Below, in pieces: positions 29,413 to 37,259 of a stretch of DNA of 37,406 nucleotides. The position numbers and the translations under genes were made by a program. Source of the DNA: Bordetella parapertussis (lineage in GTDB: Bacteria; Pseudomonadota; Gammaproteobacteria; Burkholderiales; SG8-41). The notes beneath the pieces are model-generated. The model ran no database searches and was not told the origin of the DNA. It worked only from the letters and a program-made list of their open reading frames with translations. The DNA is taken from assembly GCA_945901405.1 (NCBI GenBank), contig CAMDLH010000043.1, forward strand, positions 1 through 37,406. Reading direction: 5' to 3'. Numbering within the stretch: the first letter of the stretch is position 1; the number at the start of each line of letters is the position of its first letter.

Positions 29413-30464
29413 CGTAAGCTAGCGTTAATCCGATCCAGCGCCACCGACCCAGGGCACAACTCGCTGGCGCCCAGTTGATTAAGCGGCGTCTCAACGGTGT
29501 TCAGGTGCTCATGCATATCGACGGCTTGCGGGTCGATGTAGAGCAGCCCCGTCACTACTTCGCCTTTCGCGGCGCGCTCCTGCACGTAGTTCATCGCCTT
29601 CACGCGATTGGTGGGGTCGTGGTCTTCCGACAGTTTGTGCAGGCGCATCACGCTGCCGTCATGTTGCTCGACATTGATGGTTTCGCCCGGCTTGTAGTCG
29701 GCGGTGATTTCCTCGCGATGCTCGATGAAGTCGAGGCGGTTCACCGCTTCGTTGTGCTGGCGCACGTATTCGTAGCTCTTGGTGGAGCCGGCGTGGTTGT
29801 TGAACGCCACGCACGGCGACACCACGTCGATGAACGCCGCACCCTTGTGTTCGATCGCGCCCTTGATCAGCGGCACGAGTTGCTGTTTGTCGCCGGAGAA
29901 GCTGCGCCCGACGTAGGTTGCGCCGAGCAGCATCGCCATGCCGATCAAATCGAGCGGTTCGTCGGAATTGACGATGCCGCGTTTTGATTTCGAGCCTTTG
30001 TCGGCGGTGGCGGAGAACTGGCCCTTGGTCAGGCCATACACGCCGTTGTTCTCGACGATGTACACCATATTGATGCCGCGGCGCATGGCATGCGCGAATT
30101 GGCCGATGCCGATGGAGGCAGAGTCGCCGTCGCCCGAGACGCCCATGTAAATCAATTCGCGGTTGGCGAGATTGGCACCGGTCAGCACCGAGGGCATGCG
30201 CCCGTGCACGCTGTTAAAGCCATGCGAATTGCCGAGAAAATAGTCGGGCGTTTTCGACGAGCAGCCGATGCCGGAGAGCTTCGCCACGCGATGCGGCTGG
30301 ATGTCGAGCTCCCAGCATGCTTGCACGATGGCGGCGCTGATGGAGTCGTGTCCGCAACCGGCGCACAGCGTGGAGATTTTGCCTTCGTAGTCGCGGCGGG
30401 TGTAGCCGACGCTGTTTTTGGTCAGCGCGGGGTGGTGCAGTTTGGGTTTGGCCAGGTAGGTCAT
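29409..30464 (-). CDS. korB: 2-oxoacid:acceptor oxidoreductase beta subunit (KorB-like)
   Basis: This 351-aa thiamine-diphosphate subunit of a 2-oxoacid:ferredoxin oxidoreductase has C34-A-G-C37-G and Cys68 (GIGCSS) as cluster ligands. The diphosphate/Mg2+ motif is GDGDSASIGIGQFAHAMRRG (111-130) with ENNGVYGLTKGQ (138-149). The enzyme splits 2-oxoglutarate, or a related 2-oxoacid, and CoA to acyl-CoA and CO2, giving low-potential electrons. It is the last gene of korC-korA-korB, 22 bp after korA. The sequence does not separate 2-oxoglutarate from other 2-oxoacids; the KorC partner favours 2-oxoglutarate. The stop codon lies within a 16-bp AT-rich motif. Confidence 0.88.
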   Translation of the reverse strand: MTYLAKPKLHHPALTKNSVGYTRRDYEGKISTLCAGCGHDSISAAIVQACWELDIQPHRVAKLSGIGCSSKTPDYFLGNSHGFNSVHGRMPSVLTGANLANRELIYMGVSGDGDSASIGIGQFAHAMRRGINMVYIVENNGVYGLTKGQFSATADKGSKSKRGIVNSDEPLDLIGMAMLLGATYVGRSFSGDKQQLVPLIKGAIEHKGAAFIDVVSPCVAFNNHAGSTKSYEYVRQHNEAVNRLDFIEHREEITADYKPGETINVEQHDGSVMRLHKLSEDHDPTNRVKAMNYVQERAAKGEVVTGLLYIDPQAVDMHEHLNTVETPLNQLGASELCPGSVALDRINASLR

Positions 30465-30486
30465 TTTTAGATACTCAATCCTGCAA

Positions 30487-32325
30487 TTAAGCTGTTGCTT
30501 TCTTGATGGGCACCACGGTGTGTGCCGCCGCGTGTTTGGAAATCTGATCGACGATGAAACGCGCGGTGATCGGCGTGCCGTCGTAGTGTAGTATCGAAAT
30601 CAGCCGCGCGAGGTTGATCTTGTTCTCATTCACCAGCATCGATTTTAGTTGCGCATCGCGGTTCTGCTCGATGACGAATACCCACGGGTGTGCCGCGACA
30701 AAATCGTTGATCTCGTCGGCGAACGGGAAGCCGCGCACGCGTAGCGCATTCACGTGGATGCCGTTGGCCGCGAGCACCGCCATAGCTTCCTGCATTGCCG
30801 GGCTGGTGGAGCCGAAGAATATCGCGCCGAAACGCGCGGGCTTTTCCGCCGGATACAGAAGCGGTGCGGGCACGAGTTTTTTCGCGGTCTCGAATTTGCG
30901 CAGCAGCCGCGTCACGTTATCCACGTAATCGGGGCCGGTCTCGCTGTAACGCGCGTAACGATCCTTGGTGGTGCCGCGCGTGAAGTACGCGCCGCGCGAC
31001 GGATGCGTGCCGGGATAGGTGCGGAACGCAATGCCGTCGCCGTCGATGTCGTGATAACGGCCGAAATCCTTGCCGGATTCCAGCGCTTCATAGGTCATCA
31101 CCTTGCCGCGGTCGTAAGCCTTGGTGTCGTCCCACGCCAGCGGTTCGCACAAACGCGTGTTCATGCCGATGTCGAGATCGGTCATCACGAACACCGGCGT
31201 TTGCAGCCGCTCGGCGAGATCAAACGCCTGTGCGGTCATGTCGAAACATTCTTTCGGGTCTTCGGGGAACAGCAGCACGTGCTTGGTGTCGCCGTGCGAG
31301 GCGTAGGCGCAGGAGAAAATATCGCTTTGCTGCGTGCGCGTGGGCATGCCGGTCGAGGGGCCGCCGCGCTGCACGTTGATCAGCACCACGGGGATTTCCG
31401 CGAAGTAGGCCAGCCCGATGAATTCCGTCATCAGTGAAATGCCGGGGCCAGAGGTGGTGGTGAACGAGCGCGCGCCGTTCCAGCCCGCGCCGATGGTGAT
31501 GCCCACCGAGGCGAGTTCGTCCTCGCCCTGAATGATGGCGTAGCGCGCCTTGCCGGTGGCCGGATCGTGGCGCAGCTTTTGGCAATACTTGATGAAGGCT
31601 TCGGCCAGCGAGGACGACGGCGTGATCGGATACCACGCGCACACCGTGGCGCCGCCGTAGACCGCGCCCAGCGCCGCCGCGCTGTTGCCGTCGATGAACA
31701 CCTTGTTGCCTACGTTGTTTGAGCGCTTGATGCGGATGCCCAGCGGCCATTGCAGATGTTCGGTGGCGTAGTCGCGGCCGAGGCGCAGCGCTTTAATGTT
31801 GGATTGCAGCAGCGCTTCCTTGCCCTTGTATTGCTCGGAGAAAAGTTTTTCGATTTCCGCCGGGTCGATTTCGAGCAGCACCGACAGCGCGCCGACGTAA
31901 ATGATGTTCTTGAACAACTGGCGCTGGCGCGGATCGGAATAGGTCGCGTTGCAAATCTCGGTTAGCGGAATGCCGATCACGTGCACGTCATCGCGGAATT
32001 TCGATTTCGGCATCGGCTTGGAGCTGTCGTAGAACAGATAGCCGCCGGATTCGATTTCCTTCACGTCGTTGTCCCATGTCTGCGGGTTCATCGCCACCAT
32101 CAGATCGACGCCGCCGCGCCGGCCCTGATAGCCGGCCTCGTTCACGCGCACTTCGTACCACGTCGGCAGGCCCTGAATGTTCGACGGGAAAATATTGCGT
32201 GGCGACACCGGCACGCCCATGCGCAAAATCGCGCGCGCGAAAAGTTCATTTGCCGATGCCGAGCCGGAGCCGTTGACGTTGGCGAATTTAACGACGAAGT
32301 CGTTGGTTGCTGTGATTGGTTTCAT
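30487..32325 (-). CDS. korA: 2-oxoacid:acceptor oxidoreductase alpha subunit, gamma-alpha fusion (KorA-like)
   Basis: This 612-aa protein joins an N-terminal gamma domain (KFANVNGSGSASANELFARA, then GYQGRRGGVDLMVAMN, to about residue 190) to the pyrimidine-binding alpha domain (NSAAALGAVYGGATVCAWYP, then ITPSSSLAEAF) and a C-terminal domain II. Such fusion is common in KorA. With KorB it forms the catalytic core. Translation is odd: the 34-bp gap after korC has no Shine-Dalgarno sequence, and the bases directly before ATG are the motif AAAAACAAATACTTAC. Expression may rely on coupling to korC or on the motif itself. Confidence 0.88.
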   Translation of the reverse strand: MKPITATNDFVVKFANVNGSGSASANELFARAILRMGVPVSPRNIFPSNIQGLPTWYEVRVNEAGYQGRRGGVDLMVAMNPQTWDNDVKEIESGGYLFYDSSKPMPKSKFRDDVHVIGIPLTEICNATYSDPRQRQLFKNIIYVGALSVLLEIDPAEIEKLFSEQYKGKEALLQSNIKALRLGRDYATEHLQWPLGIRIKRSNNVGNKVFIDGNSAAALGAVYGGATVCAWYPITPSSSLAEAFIKYCQKLRHDPATGKARYAIIQGEDELASVGITIGAGWNGARSFTTTSGPGISLMTEFIGLAYFAEIPVVLINVQRGGPSTGMPTRTQQSDIFSCAYASHGDTKHVLLFPEDPKECFDMTAQAFDLAERLQTPVFVMTDLDIGMNTRLCEPLAWDDTKAYDRGKVMTYEALESGKDFGRYHDIDGDGIAFRTYPGTHPSRGAYFTRGTTKDRYARYSETGPDYVDNVTRLLRKFETAKKLVPAPLLYPAEKPARFGAIFFGSTSPAMQEAMAVLAANGIHVNALRVRGFPFADEINDFVAAHPWVFVIEQNRDAQLKSMLVNENKINLARLISILHYDGTPITARFIVDQISKHAAAHTVVPIKKATA

Positions 32326-32341
32326 GTAAGTATTTGTTTTT
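32326..32341 (-). repeat. 16-bp AT-rich motif, copy F, abutting the korA start codon
   Basis: On the minus strand AAAAACAAATACTTAC ends at the base before the korA ATG. It occupies the place where a ribosome binding site is expected and is a perfect consensus match. Confidence 0.65.
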
Positions 32342-32359
32342 AAACGTTTTTATGAGGCT

Positions 32360-34234
32360 TTATGCGGCTTTACGCTGGGGCGCCTTGGGCTTGTGGCAGG
32401 CCGGGCCAGCGTGCGTCATCTCGATCAGATACTTTTGCATGTCCCACGCGCCGGTCGGGCAGCGCTCGGCGCACAGGCCGCAGTGCAGGCACACGTCTTC
32501 GTCTTTTGCCATGATGCGCCCGGTCATTTTCAGTGTTTCCGACACGTAGAGGTCTTGCGTCTTGGCGTGCAGCGAGGGCGCCATCAGTTGCGCGCGCAGC
32601 TCGGTTTCCTCGGCGTTGGGCGTGAAAGTGATGCAATCCATCGGGCAGATATCAACGCACGCATCGCACTCGATGCAGAGCTTCTCCGAGAACACCGTCT
32701 GCACGTCGCAGTTCAAACAGCGCTGCGCCTCGGCGAAACCGGATTTCGCATCGAAGCCGAGTTCGACCTCGACCTTGATGTCTTTTAACGTGATCTTCTT
32801 GTCTTTCCACGGCACCTTGTTGCGCAGTTGGTCCGAGATATCGTTGTCGTAGCTCCATTCGTGGATGCCCATCTTCTGCGAGATCAGATTGGTCATCGGA
32901 TCGGGGCGATCCTTGAGGTTTCCGCCCTGGCAGAAGAGATCAATCGACACCGCGGCATCGTGCCCATGCGCCACCGCCCAGATGATGTTCTTGGGGCCGA
33001 ACGCCGCGTCGCCACCGAAGAATAGGGTGGGCACATTCGACTGCATGGTGACGGTATCCACCTTGGGCATGCCCCACTTGTCCCATTCGAGGCCGATATC
33101 GCGCTCGATCCACGGGAAGGCGTTTTCCTGGCCGATGGCCACCAGCACGTCGTCGCACGGATAAAAATGTTCCGGCTCGCCGGTGGGTACCAGATTGCGG
33201 CGGCCCTTGGCGTCGTATTCAGCTTTGACTTTCTCGAAGGTCATGCCCACGAGTTTGCCGTTTTCGTGCTTGAATTCTTTCGGCACGAGAAAGTTGAGAA
33301 TGGGGATGCCTTCTTCCACCGCGTCTTCTTTTTCCCACGGCGAGGCTTTCATTTCCTCGTAGCCGGAGCGCACGATGACTTTCACGTCGTCGCCGCCGAG
33401 GCGCTTGCTGGAACGGCAGCAGTCCATGGCAGTGTTGCCGCCGCCCAATACGATTACTTTCTTGCCGATCTTGTTGATGTGCTCGAACGACACGCTGTTC
33501 AACCAATCGATGCCAATGTGAATATTCGCTGCTGCTTTCGTGCGGCCGGGGATTTCAAGATCGCGTCCGCGTGGCGCGCCGGTGCCGACGAAAATCGCGT
33601 CGTAGCCTTCCTTCATCAGCGCCTTCATGCTCTCGATGCGGTGGCCACCCTTGTAATCGATGTTGCCGATGTTGAGGATGTAGCTGACTTCCTCGTCGAT
33701 CACTTCCTCGGGTAGACGAAAGCGCGGCACCTGCGTGCGCATGAAGCCGCCCGCCTTGGGGTCGGCCTCGAATATCGTGATGTCGTAGCCCAGCGGCGCC
33801 AGATCGCGCGCCACGGTCAGCGACGCAGGCCCCGCGCCGACGCAGGCGATGCGCTTGCCGTTTTTCTTCGTGGGCGCCTTGGGCATGCGTTTGGAAACGC
33901 CGTCCTTCGCCTTGTTGTCGGCGGCTACGCGTTTTAAGCGGCAGATCGCAACAGGTTCGGGATGCGGCTCGCCATGCTCGGAGGGTTTGCGCAGCTCGAC
34001 GTTCCCTTCTTCGACGCGGCCGCGGCGGCACGCGGGCTCGCACGGGCGGTCGCAAGTGCGCCCCAAAATGCCGGGGAACACATTCGAATTCCAGTTGACC
34101 ATGTAGGCATCGTCATACTTGCCCGCGGCGATCATGCGGATGTATTCAGGGACAGGGGTGTGGGCCGGGCAGGCCCACTGGCAATCGACTACTTTGTGGA
34201 AGTAATTAGGGTCGGCAATATCGGTGGGTTTCAA
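32360..34234 (-). CDS. korC: FAD/4Fe-4S NAD(P) oxidoreductase subunit (KorC / GltD-like)
   Basis: This 624-aa protein starts at ATG 34234. The N-terminal GltD-type cluster region has CQWACPAHTPVPEYI and GRTCDRPCEPACRRG. An FAD Rossmann fold (CVGAGPASLTVARDLAPLGY, about 129) and an NAD(P) Rossmann fold (VIVLGGGNTAMDCCRSSKRL, about 260) follow. Two C-terminal 4Fe-4S motifs, CIECDACVDICPMDC (about 518) and CLHCGLCAERCP (about 580), complete it. It should pass electrons between KorAB, NADP and ferredoxin. From memory, the Azoarcus evansii 2-oxoglutarate:NADP oxidoreductase has a KorC of this type and size, so a KorABC complex is the best reading. It is first in the operon. Confidence 0.85.
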   Translation of the reverse strand: MKPTDIADPNYFHKVVDCQWACPAHTPVPEYIRMIAAGKYDDAYMVNWNSNVFPGILGRTCDRPCEPACRRGRVEEGNVELRKPSEHGEPHPEPVAICRLKRVAADNKAKDGVSKRMPKAPTKKNGKRIACVGAGPASLTVARDLAPLGYDITIFEADPKAGGFMRTQVPRFRLPEEVIDEEVSYILNIGNIDYKGGHRIESMKALMKEGYDAIFVGTGAPRGRDLEIPGRTKAAANIHIGIDWLNSVSFEHINKIGKKVIVLGGGNTAMDCCRSSKRLGGDDVKVIVRSGYEEMKASPWEKEDAVEEGIPILNFLVPKEFKHENGKLVGMTFEKVKAEYDAKGRRNLVPTGEPEHFYPCDDVLVAIGQENAFPWIERDIGLEWDKWGMPKVDTVTMQSNVPTLFFGGDAAFGPKNIIWAVAHGHDAAVSIDLFCQGGNLKDRPDPMTNLISQKMGIHEWSYDNDISDQLRNKVPWKDKKITLKDIKVEVELGFDAKSGFAEAQRCLNCDVQTVFSEKLCIECDACVDICPMDCITFTPNAEETELRAQLMAPSLHAKTQDLYVSETLKMTGRIMAKDEDVCLHCGLCAERCPTGAWDMQKYLIEMTHAGPACHKPKAPQRKAA

Positions 34235-34454
34235 TCAGAACTCCGGGAGCGCGCTATCAAACGCAGCGCATTACTGTAACCAATTGTTTTTAAAAGTAAA
34301 TTTTACCCGTGCAAGGCCAAGGTCGGGAAAATGGCGGTAATACTACGCTTTTGTCACGCCCCTGAAAAGGGCAGCAAAAACAAGGGCTAAAAGCATGATT
34401 TCGGTAGGCGCCGCGACGGGCTAAACTGCGCCTGAATTATCAATTGGAGTCTGT
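34235..34454. promoter_or_regulatory. Divergent promoter region korC / Bug (6)
   Basis: This 220-bp region is AT-rich near 34270-34310. On the minus strand TTTACT, 16 bases and TACAGT could be a -35/-10 pair for korC; the match is modest and the spacer includes most of motif copy G. On the plus side a TTGGAG ribosome site precedes the Bug gene. No clear plus-strand promoter was identified. Confidence 0.35.
34276..34291 (-). repeat. 16-bp AT-rich motif, copy G
   Basis: On the minus strand AAAAACAATTGGTTAC lies 41 bases before the korC start codon, in the sense direction. It differs from the consensus only at position 12 (G for C). Confidence 0.5.
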
Positions 34455-35432
34455 ATGAAAACAACCTGCATTCAACACTGGATACGCAGTATTGCCGTTG
34501 CCGCCGCGTTTGCATCGACAAACGCGCCGGCACAGCAGTTCCCGTCGCAGCCGCTGGAGATCGTCGCGCACACCGCGCCCGGCGGCGGCACCGATCAGTT
34601 CGTACGGTTGATGGCGGAAATCTTCACGCGCGAGAAAATCGTGACGCAGGCGCCGGTGGTGTCCAACCGCGTCGGCGGCGGTGGCGCGATTGCCTACAAC
34701 TACGTCAAGGGCAAGCGCGGCGATCCGCACGTGGTGCTGGCGGTGGCGACCGGCACTTTCATGTCGGCGTTGATGCGGCCCGACCTCGGCTTCTCGATTG
34801 ACGACTTCACGCCGATCGCGTTTCTCGCGATGGATCCGCAGGTGGTCGCGGTGTCGGGTGACAGCAAGTTCACCAACGTCAAGGAGCTGATCGACGCGGC
34901 GAAGCGCGAACCGAACACCATCGTCAGCGCAATTGCTTCGGCCACCGGCTCCGGACGGTTGTTCCAGTACATGCTCGAAAAAGAAACCGGCGCCAGGTTC
35001 AAATACGTTTCATTCAAGAGCGGCTCCGAGGCGGGCACCGCGGTTGCCGGCGGACACATCCATTTGACGACCGAAAACCACAGCGAGGTTGCGGCGCATC
35101 TTGAATCGAAAAAGATACGCGTGCTCGCGGTGACGGGCGAGCGCCGCATGGCGGTGTTGCCCAATGTGCCCACCATGAAGGAGCTCGGTTACCCGATCAT
35201 CGTCGGCACCGGGCGCGGCGTGGCCTTGCCCGCGGGCGTGCCGCGTGAAGCCGCCGTAACGATGGAGAAAATGCTGCGCCGTGCGATGAACTCGAAGCTG
35301 TGGAAGGAATACTCGGCCAACAATAACTTCGAGGAAAATTACCTTGATGGCGCGCAATTCAGAAAATATCTCGACTCGCGGCGCGAGGAGTTTCGCGGCT
35401 TTCTCACGCACGTTGGTTTGTTAAAAAATTAG
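34455..35432 (+). CDS. Bug-family binding protein (6)
   Basis: This 325-aa protein starts at ATG 34455 behind TTGGAG. The signal peptide ends NAPAQQ. The mature N-lobe reads FPSQPLEIVAHTAPGGGTDQ, then VVSNRVGGGGAIAYNYVKGK and IDDFTPIAFLAMDPQVVAVS. The C-lobe has AGGHIHLTTENHSEVAAHLE and VLPNVPTMKELGYPIIVGTG, and the end RGFLTHVGLLKN matches the divergent subgroup seen at 18553 and 24305. It lies divergent to korC and 27 bp before a further Bug gene, with which it probably forms a two-gene operon. Confidence 0.88.
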   Translation: MKTTCIQHWIRSIAVAAAFASTNAPAQQFPSQPLEIVAHTAPGGGTDQFVRLMAEIFTREKIVTQAPVVSNRVGGGGAIAYNYVKGKRGDPHVVLAVATGTFMSALMRPDLGFSIDDFTPIAFLAMDPQVVAVSGDSKFTNVKELIDAAKREPNTIVSAIASATGSGRLFQYMLEKETGARFKYVSFKSGSEAGTAVAGGHIHLTTENHSEVAAHLESKKIRVLAVTGERRMAVLPNVPTMKELGYPIIVGTGRGVALPAGVPREAAVTMEKMLRRAMNSKLWKEYSANNNFEENYLDGAQFRKYLDSRREEFRGFLTHVGLLKN

Positions 35433-35459
35433 CTCTCGATACCGCGGCGGGAATTGCGC

Positions 35460-36437
35460 ATGAACAAAAGCGTCATGGGCCGCGCGATGAGCGGCCTTAT
35501 ATTATTTGCGGGCTGCGCGGCGGCAAACGTGCTTGCCCAGAATTATCCGGTCAAGCCGATACGCCTGGTAGCGCCATTTCCGCCCGGCGGCAGCGTGGAC
35601 AATGTCGCGCGCTTGATCGCGCCCGGCATGTCCGAGTCGCTGGGGCAGAATGTCATGATAGACAATCGCGGCGGCGCCTCCGGCAATATCGGCATGGAGT
35701 ACGTCGCGCGCGCGCCGGCAGATGGCTACACGCTGCTCATCAACACCATCCCCACCGTGGCCAACGTGAGCCTGTTTCCCAAGCTCACGTTTCAACCGGA
35801 GCGTGACTTTACGCCGATCTCGATGGTGATCAACGGCCCCAGCGTCATCGTCGTGCATCCGTCATTGCCGGTGCGCAACATCAAGGAATTCGTCGCGCTG
35901 GCGAGGGCGCGGCCGGGCGAAATCAAATACGCCTCGTCCGGCCCCGGCACGCTGCCGCACATGGGCATGGAGCTGCTGCGTTATCTGACGAAAACGAATC
36001 TCGCGCACATCGCCTACAAGGGCGGCGGCCCGGCGTCGGTGGCGCTGATGTCGGGCGAATGCGACGTGAGCCTGCACTCGCTGCTGTCGGCGTCGGGCCA
36101 CATCGCATCGGGCCGGCTGCGCGCGGTCGCGGCCACCGGCAAGACGCGATTTACCGCGTTGCCCAATGTGCCGACAGTGGCGGAGTCGGGCGTGCCCGAC
36201 TATGAATTTAACGCCTGGGTCGGTGTGCTGGCCCCCGCGGCAACGCCGCAGCACATCATCAAGCTGCTCAACGAACACGTGGTGAGAGCAGCAAGACAGC
36301 CCGCCGTGACCGAGCGTGTCGCGCGCGACGGCGCGGAAGTTGCGGCGACGACGCCGGAGGTGTTTCGTGCGCGCATCTCCGCAGACACCGCGCTATGGGC
36401 GCGGGTGATACGCGAAACCGGAATGCGCGCGGAGTGA
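35460..36437 (+). CDS. Bug-family binding protein (7)
   Basis: This protein of about 325 aa starts at ATG 35460. The signal peptide (MNKSVMGRAMSGLILFAGCA, then AANVLAQ) is followed by classical Bug motifs: YPVKPIRLVAPFPPGGSVDN, VMIDNRGGASGNIGMEYVAR, ERDFTPISMVINGPSVIVVH, LAHIAYKGGGPASVALMSGE and ALPNVPTVAESGVPDYEF. The PFPPGGSVD loop is the standard ligand-binding loop. It belongs to the same broad branch as the receptors at 17434 and 22346 and ends in the shared R-E/T-TG-x-R-x-E tail (IRETGMRAE). It is followed by an inverted repeat. Confidence 0.9.
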   Translation: MNKSVMGRAMSGLILFAGCAAANVLAQNYPVKPIRLVAPFPPGGSVDNVARLIAPGMSESLGQNVMIDNRGGASGNIGMEYVARAPADGYTLLINTIPTVANVSLFPKLTFQPERDFTPISMVINGPSVIVVHPSLPVRNIKEFVALARARPGEIKYASSGPGTLPHMGMELLRYLTKTNLAHIAYKGGGPASVALMSGECDVSLHSLLSASGHIASGRLRAVAATGKTRFTALPNVPTVAESGVPDYEFNAWVGVLAPAATPQHIIKLLNEHVVRAARQPAVTERVARDGAEVAATTPEVFRARISADTALWARVIRETGMRAE

Positions 36438-36460
36438 TGTAGTAACAGCGGCAAAATCTT

Positions 36461-36568
36461 CACCGCAAAGACGCAAAGGCGCAAAGAACCGCCGCAAAGA
36501 AAATCAAATGCGTAGTTGAGCTTCTTTGCGTTTCCTTTGCCCCTTTGCCCCTTTGCGTCTTTGCGGTG
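36461..36568. repeat. Perfect 19-bp inverted repeat of the CCGCAAAGACGCAAAGG type
   Basis: CACCGCAAAGACGCAAAGG (36461-36479) is exactly complementary to CCTTTGCGTCTTTGCGGTG (36550-36568). Further GCAAAG units flank both arms toward the 70-bp centre. It fills the gap between the convergent Bug (7) and glycosyltransferase genes and may stop transcription from both sides. The unit is a widely dispersed bacterial intergenic repeat (recollection). Confidence 0.8.
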
Positions 36569-36580
36569 GTGTTTTTGGGT

Positions 36581-37259
36581 TCATGACCCAGGCTTGCTCC
36601 ACGTGGCGGTGCGCGTCATCGTGCCCCACACGCTCTTCGCGCCCGTCGCCCACTTGTACATGCCGATCAGCCGCCACAGCGTATTGAGCTGGCGGTAACC
36701 GAAGTTTTCGAGCACCGTGGCCAGCACCAGCATCACGGTGTGACTCGGTTTTTCATAGATGTGAAAGTACGCCTCCTCGAGCATCAGCGCGGCGACGGAC
36801 AGCAGCATTCCAAGGCTCAGCGCCAGCAGCATCAACAAGACAAACGCCGTGCCCGATATCGCGCCGAAGAGCCACGCAAACAACAAAAACGCGTAGCCGG
36901 CGAGCTCGATCAACGGCCCCATCCATTCGAATACCGCAAGAAACGGAAACGCCAGCCAACCCGCCGCGCGGGTGGCACAACAATCCCAGATTCAGCGTGA
37001 GGCTTTCGCACAGGCCGCGTTGCCAGCGCACGCGCTGATTTTTCAGCACCGCGAACGTCTCCGGCGCCTCGGTCCAGCACACCGGGTCGGCGACATAGGT
37101 GATGCGGTAGGGAATGCGTTTCATGCGGTAATGCCGGTGCAGGCGCACGATGAGTTCCATGTCCTCGCCGATGGTCTTGTGGCGATAGCCGCCGACATTG
37201 ACCACCGCTTCCTTGCGGAACACGCCGAACGCGCCCGAGATGATGAGCACCGCATTTAA
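36581..37259 (-). pseudogene. Family 2 glycosyltransferase, N-terminally truncated and frameshifted
   Basis: From about 37259 the minus strand reads LNAVLIISGAFGVFRKEAVV, then GEDMELIVRLHRHYRMKRI and VLKNQRVRWQRGLCESLTLN: the ED and Q-R-x-R-W motifs of processive GT2 glycosyltransferases (cellulose or hyaluronan synthase-like). Near 36955-36965 the frame changes, and family sequence continues as GWLAFPFLAVFEWMGPLIEL and membrane helices to the TGA at 36581. Upstream of LNAV the similarity stops and an in-frame TAA follows (37266-37268), so the N-terminal nucleotide-sugar site is missing. One frameshift in a GGCGGG run could be a sequencing error; the truncation at 37260 looks like an insertion or assembly junction. 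Confidence 0.78.

Noticed and set aside
4444-34291. AT-rich 16-mers as known DNA-uptake sequences
   Set aside because: They do not match the Neisseria DUS core (GCCGTCTGAA) or the Haemophilus USS core (AAGTGCGGT); any uptake role remains speculation.
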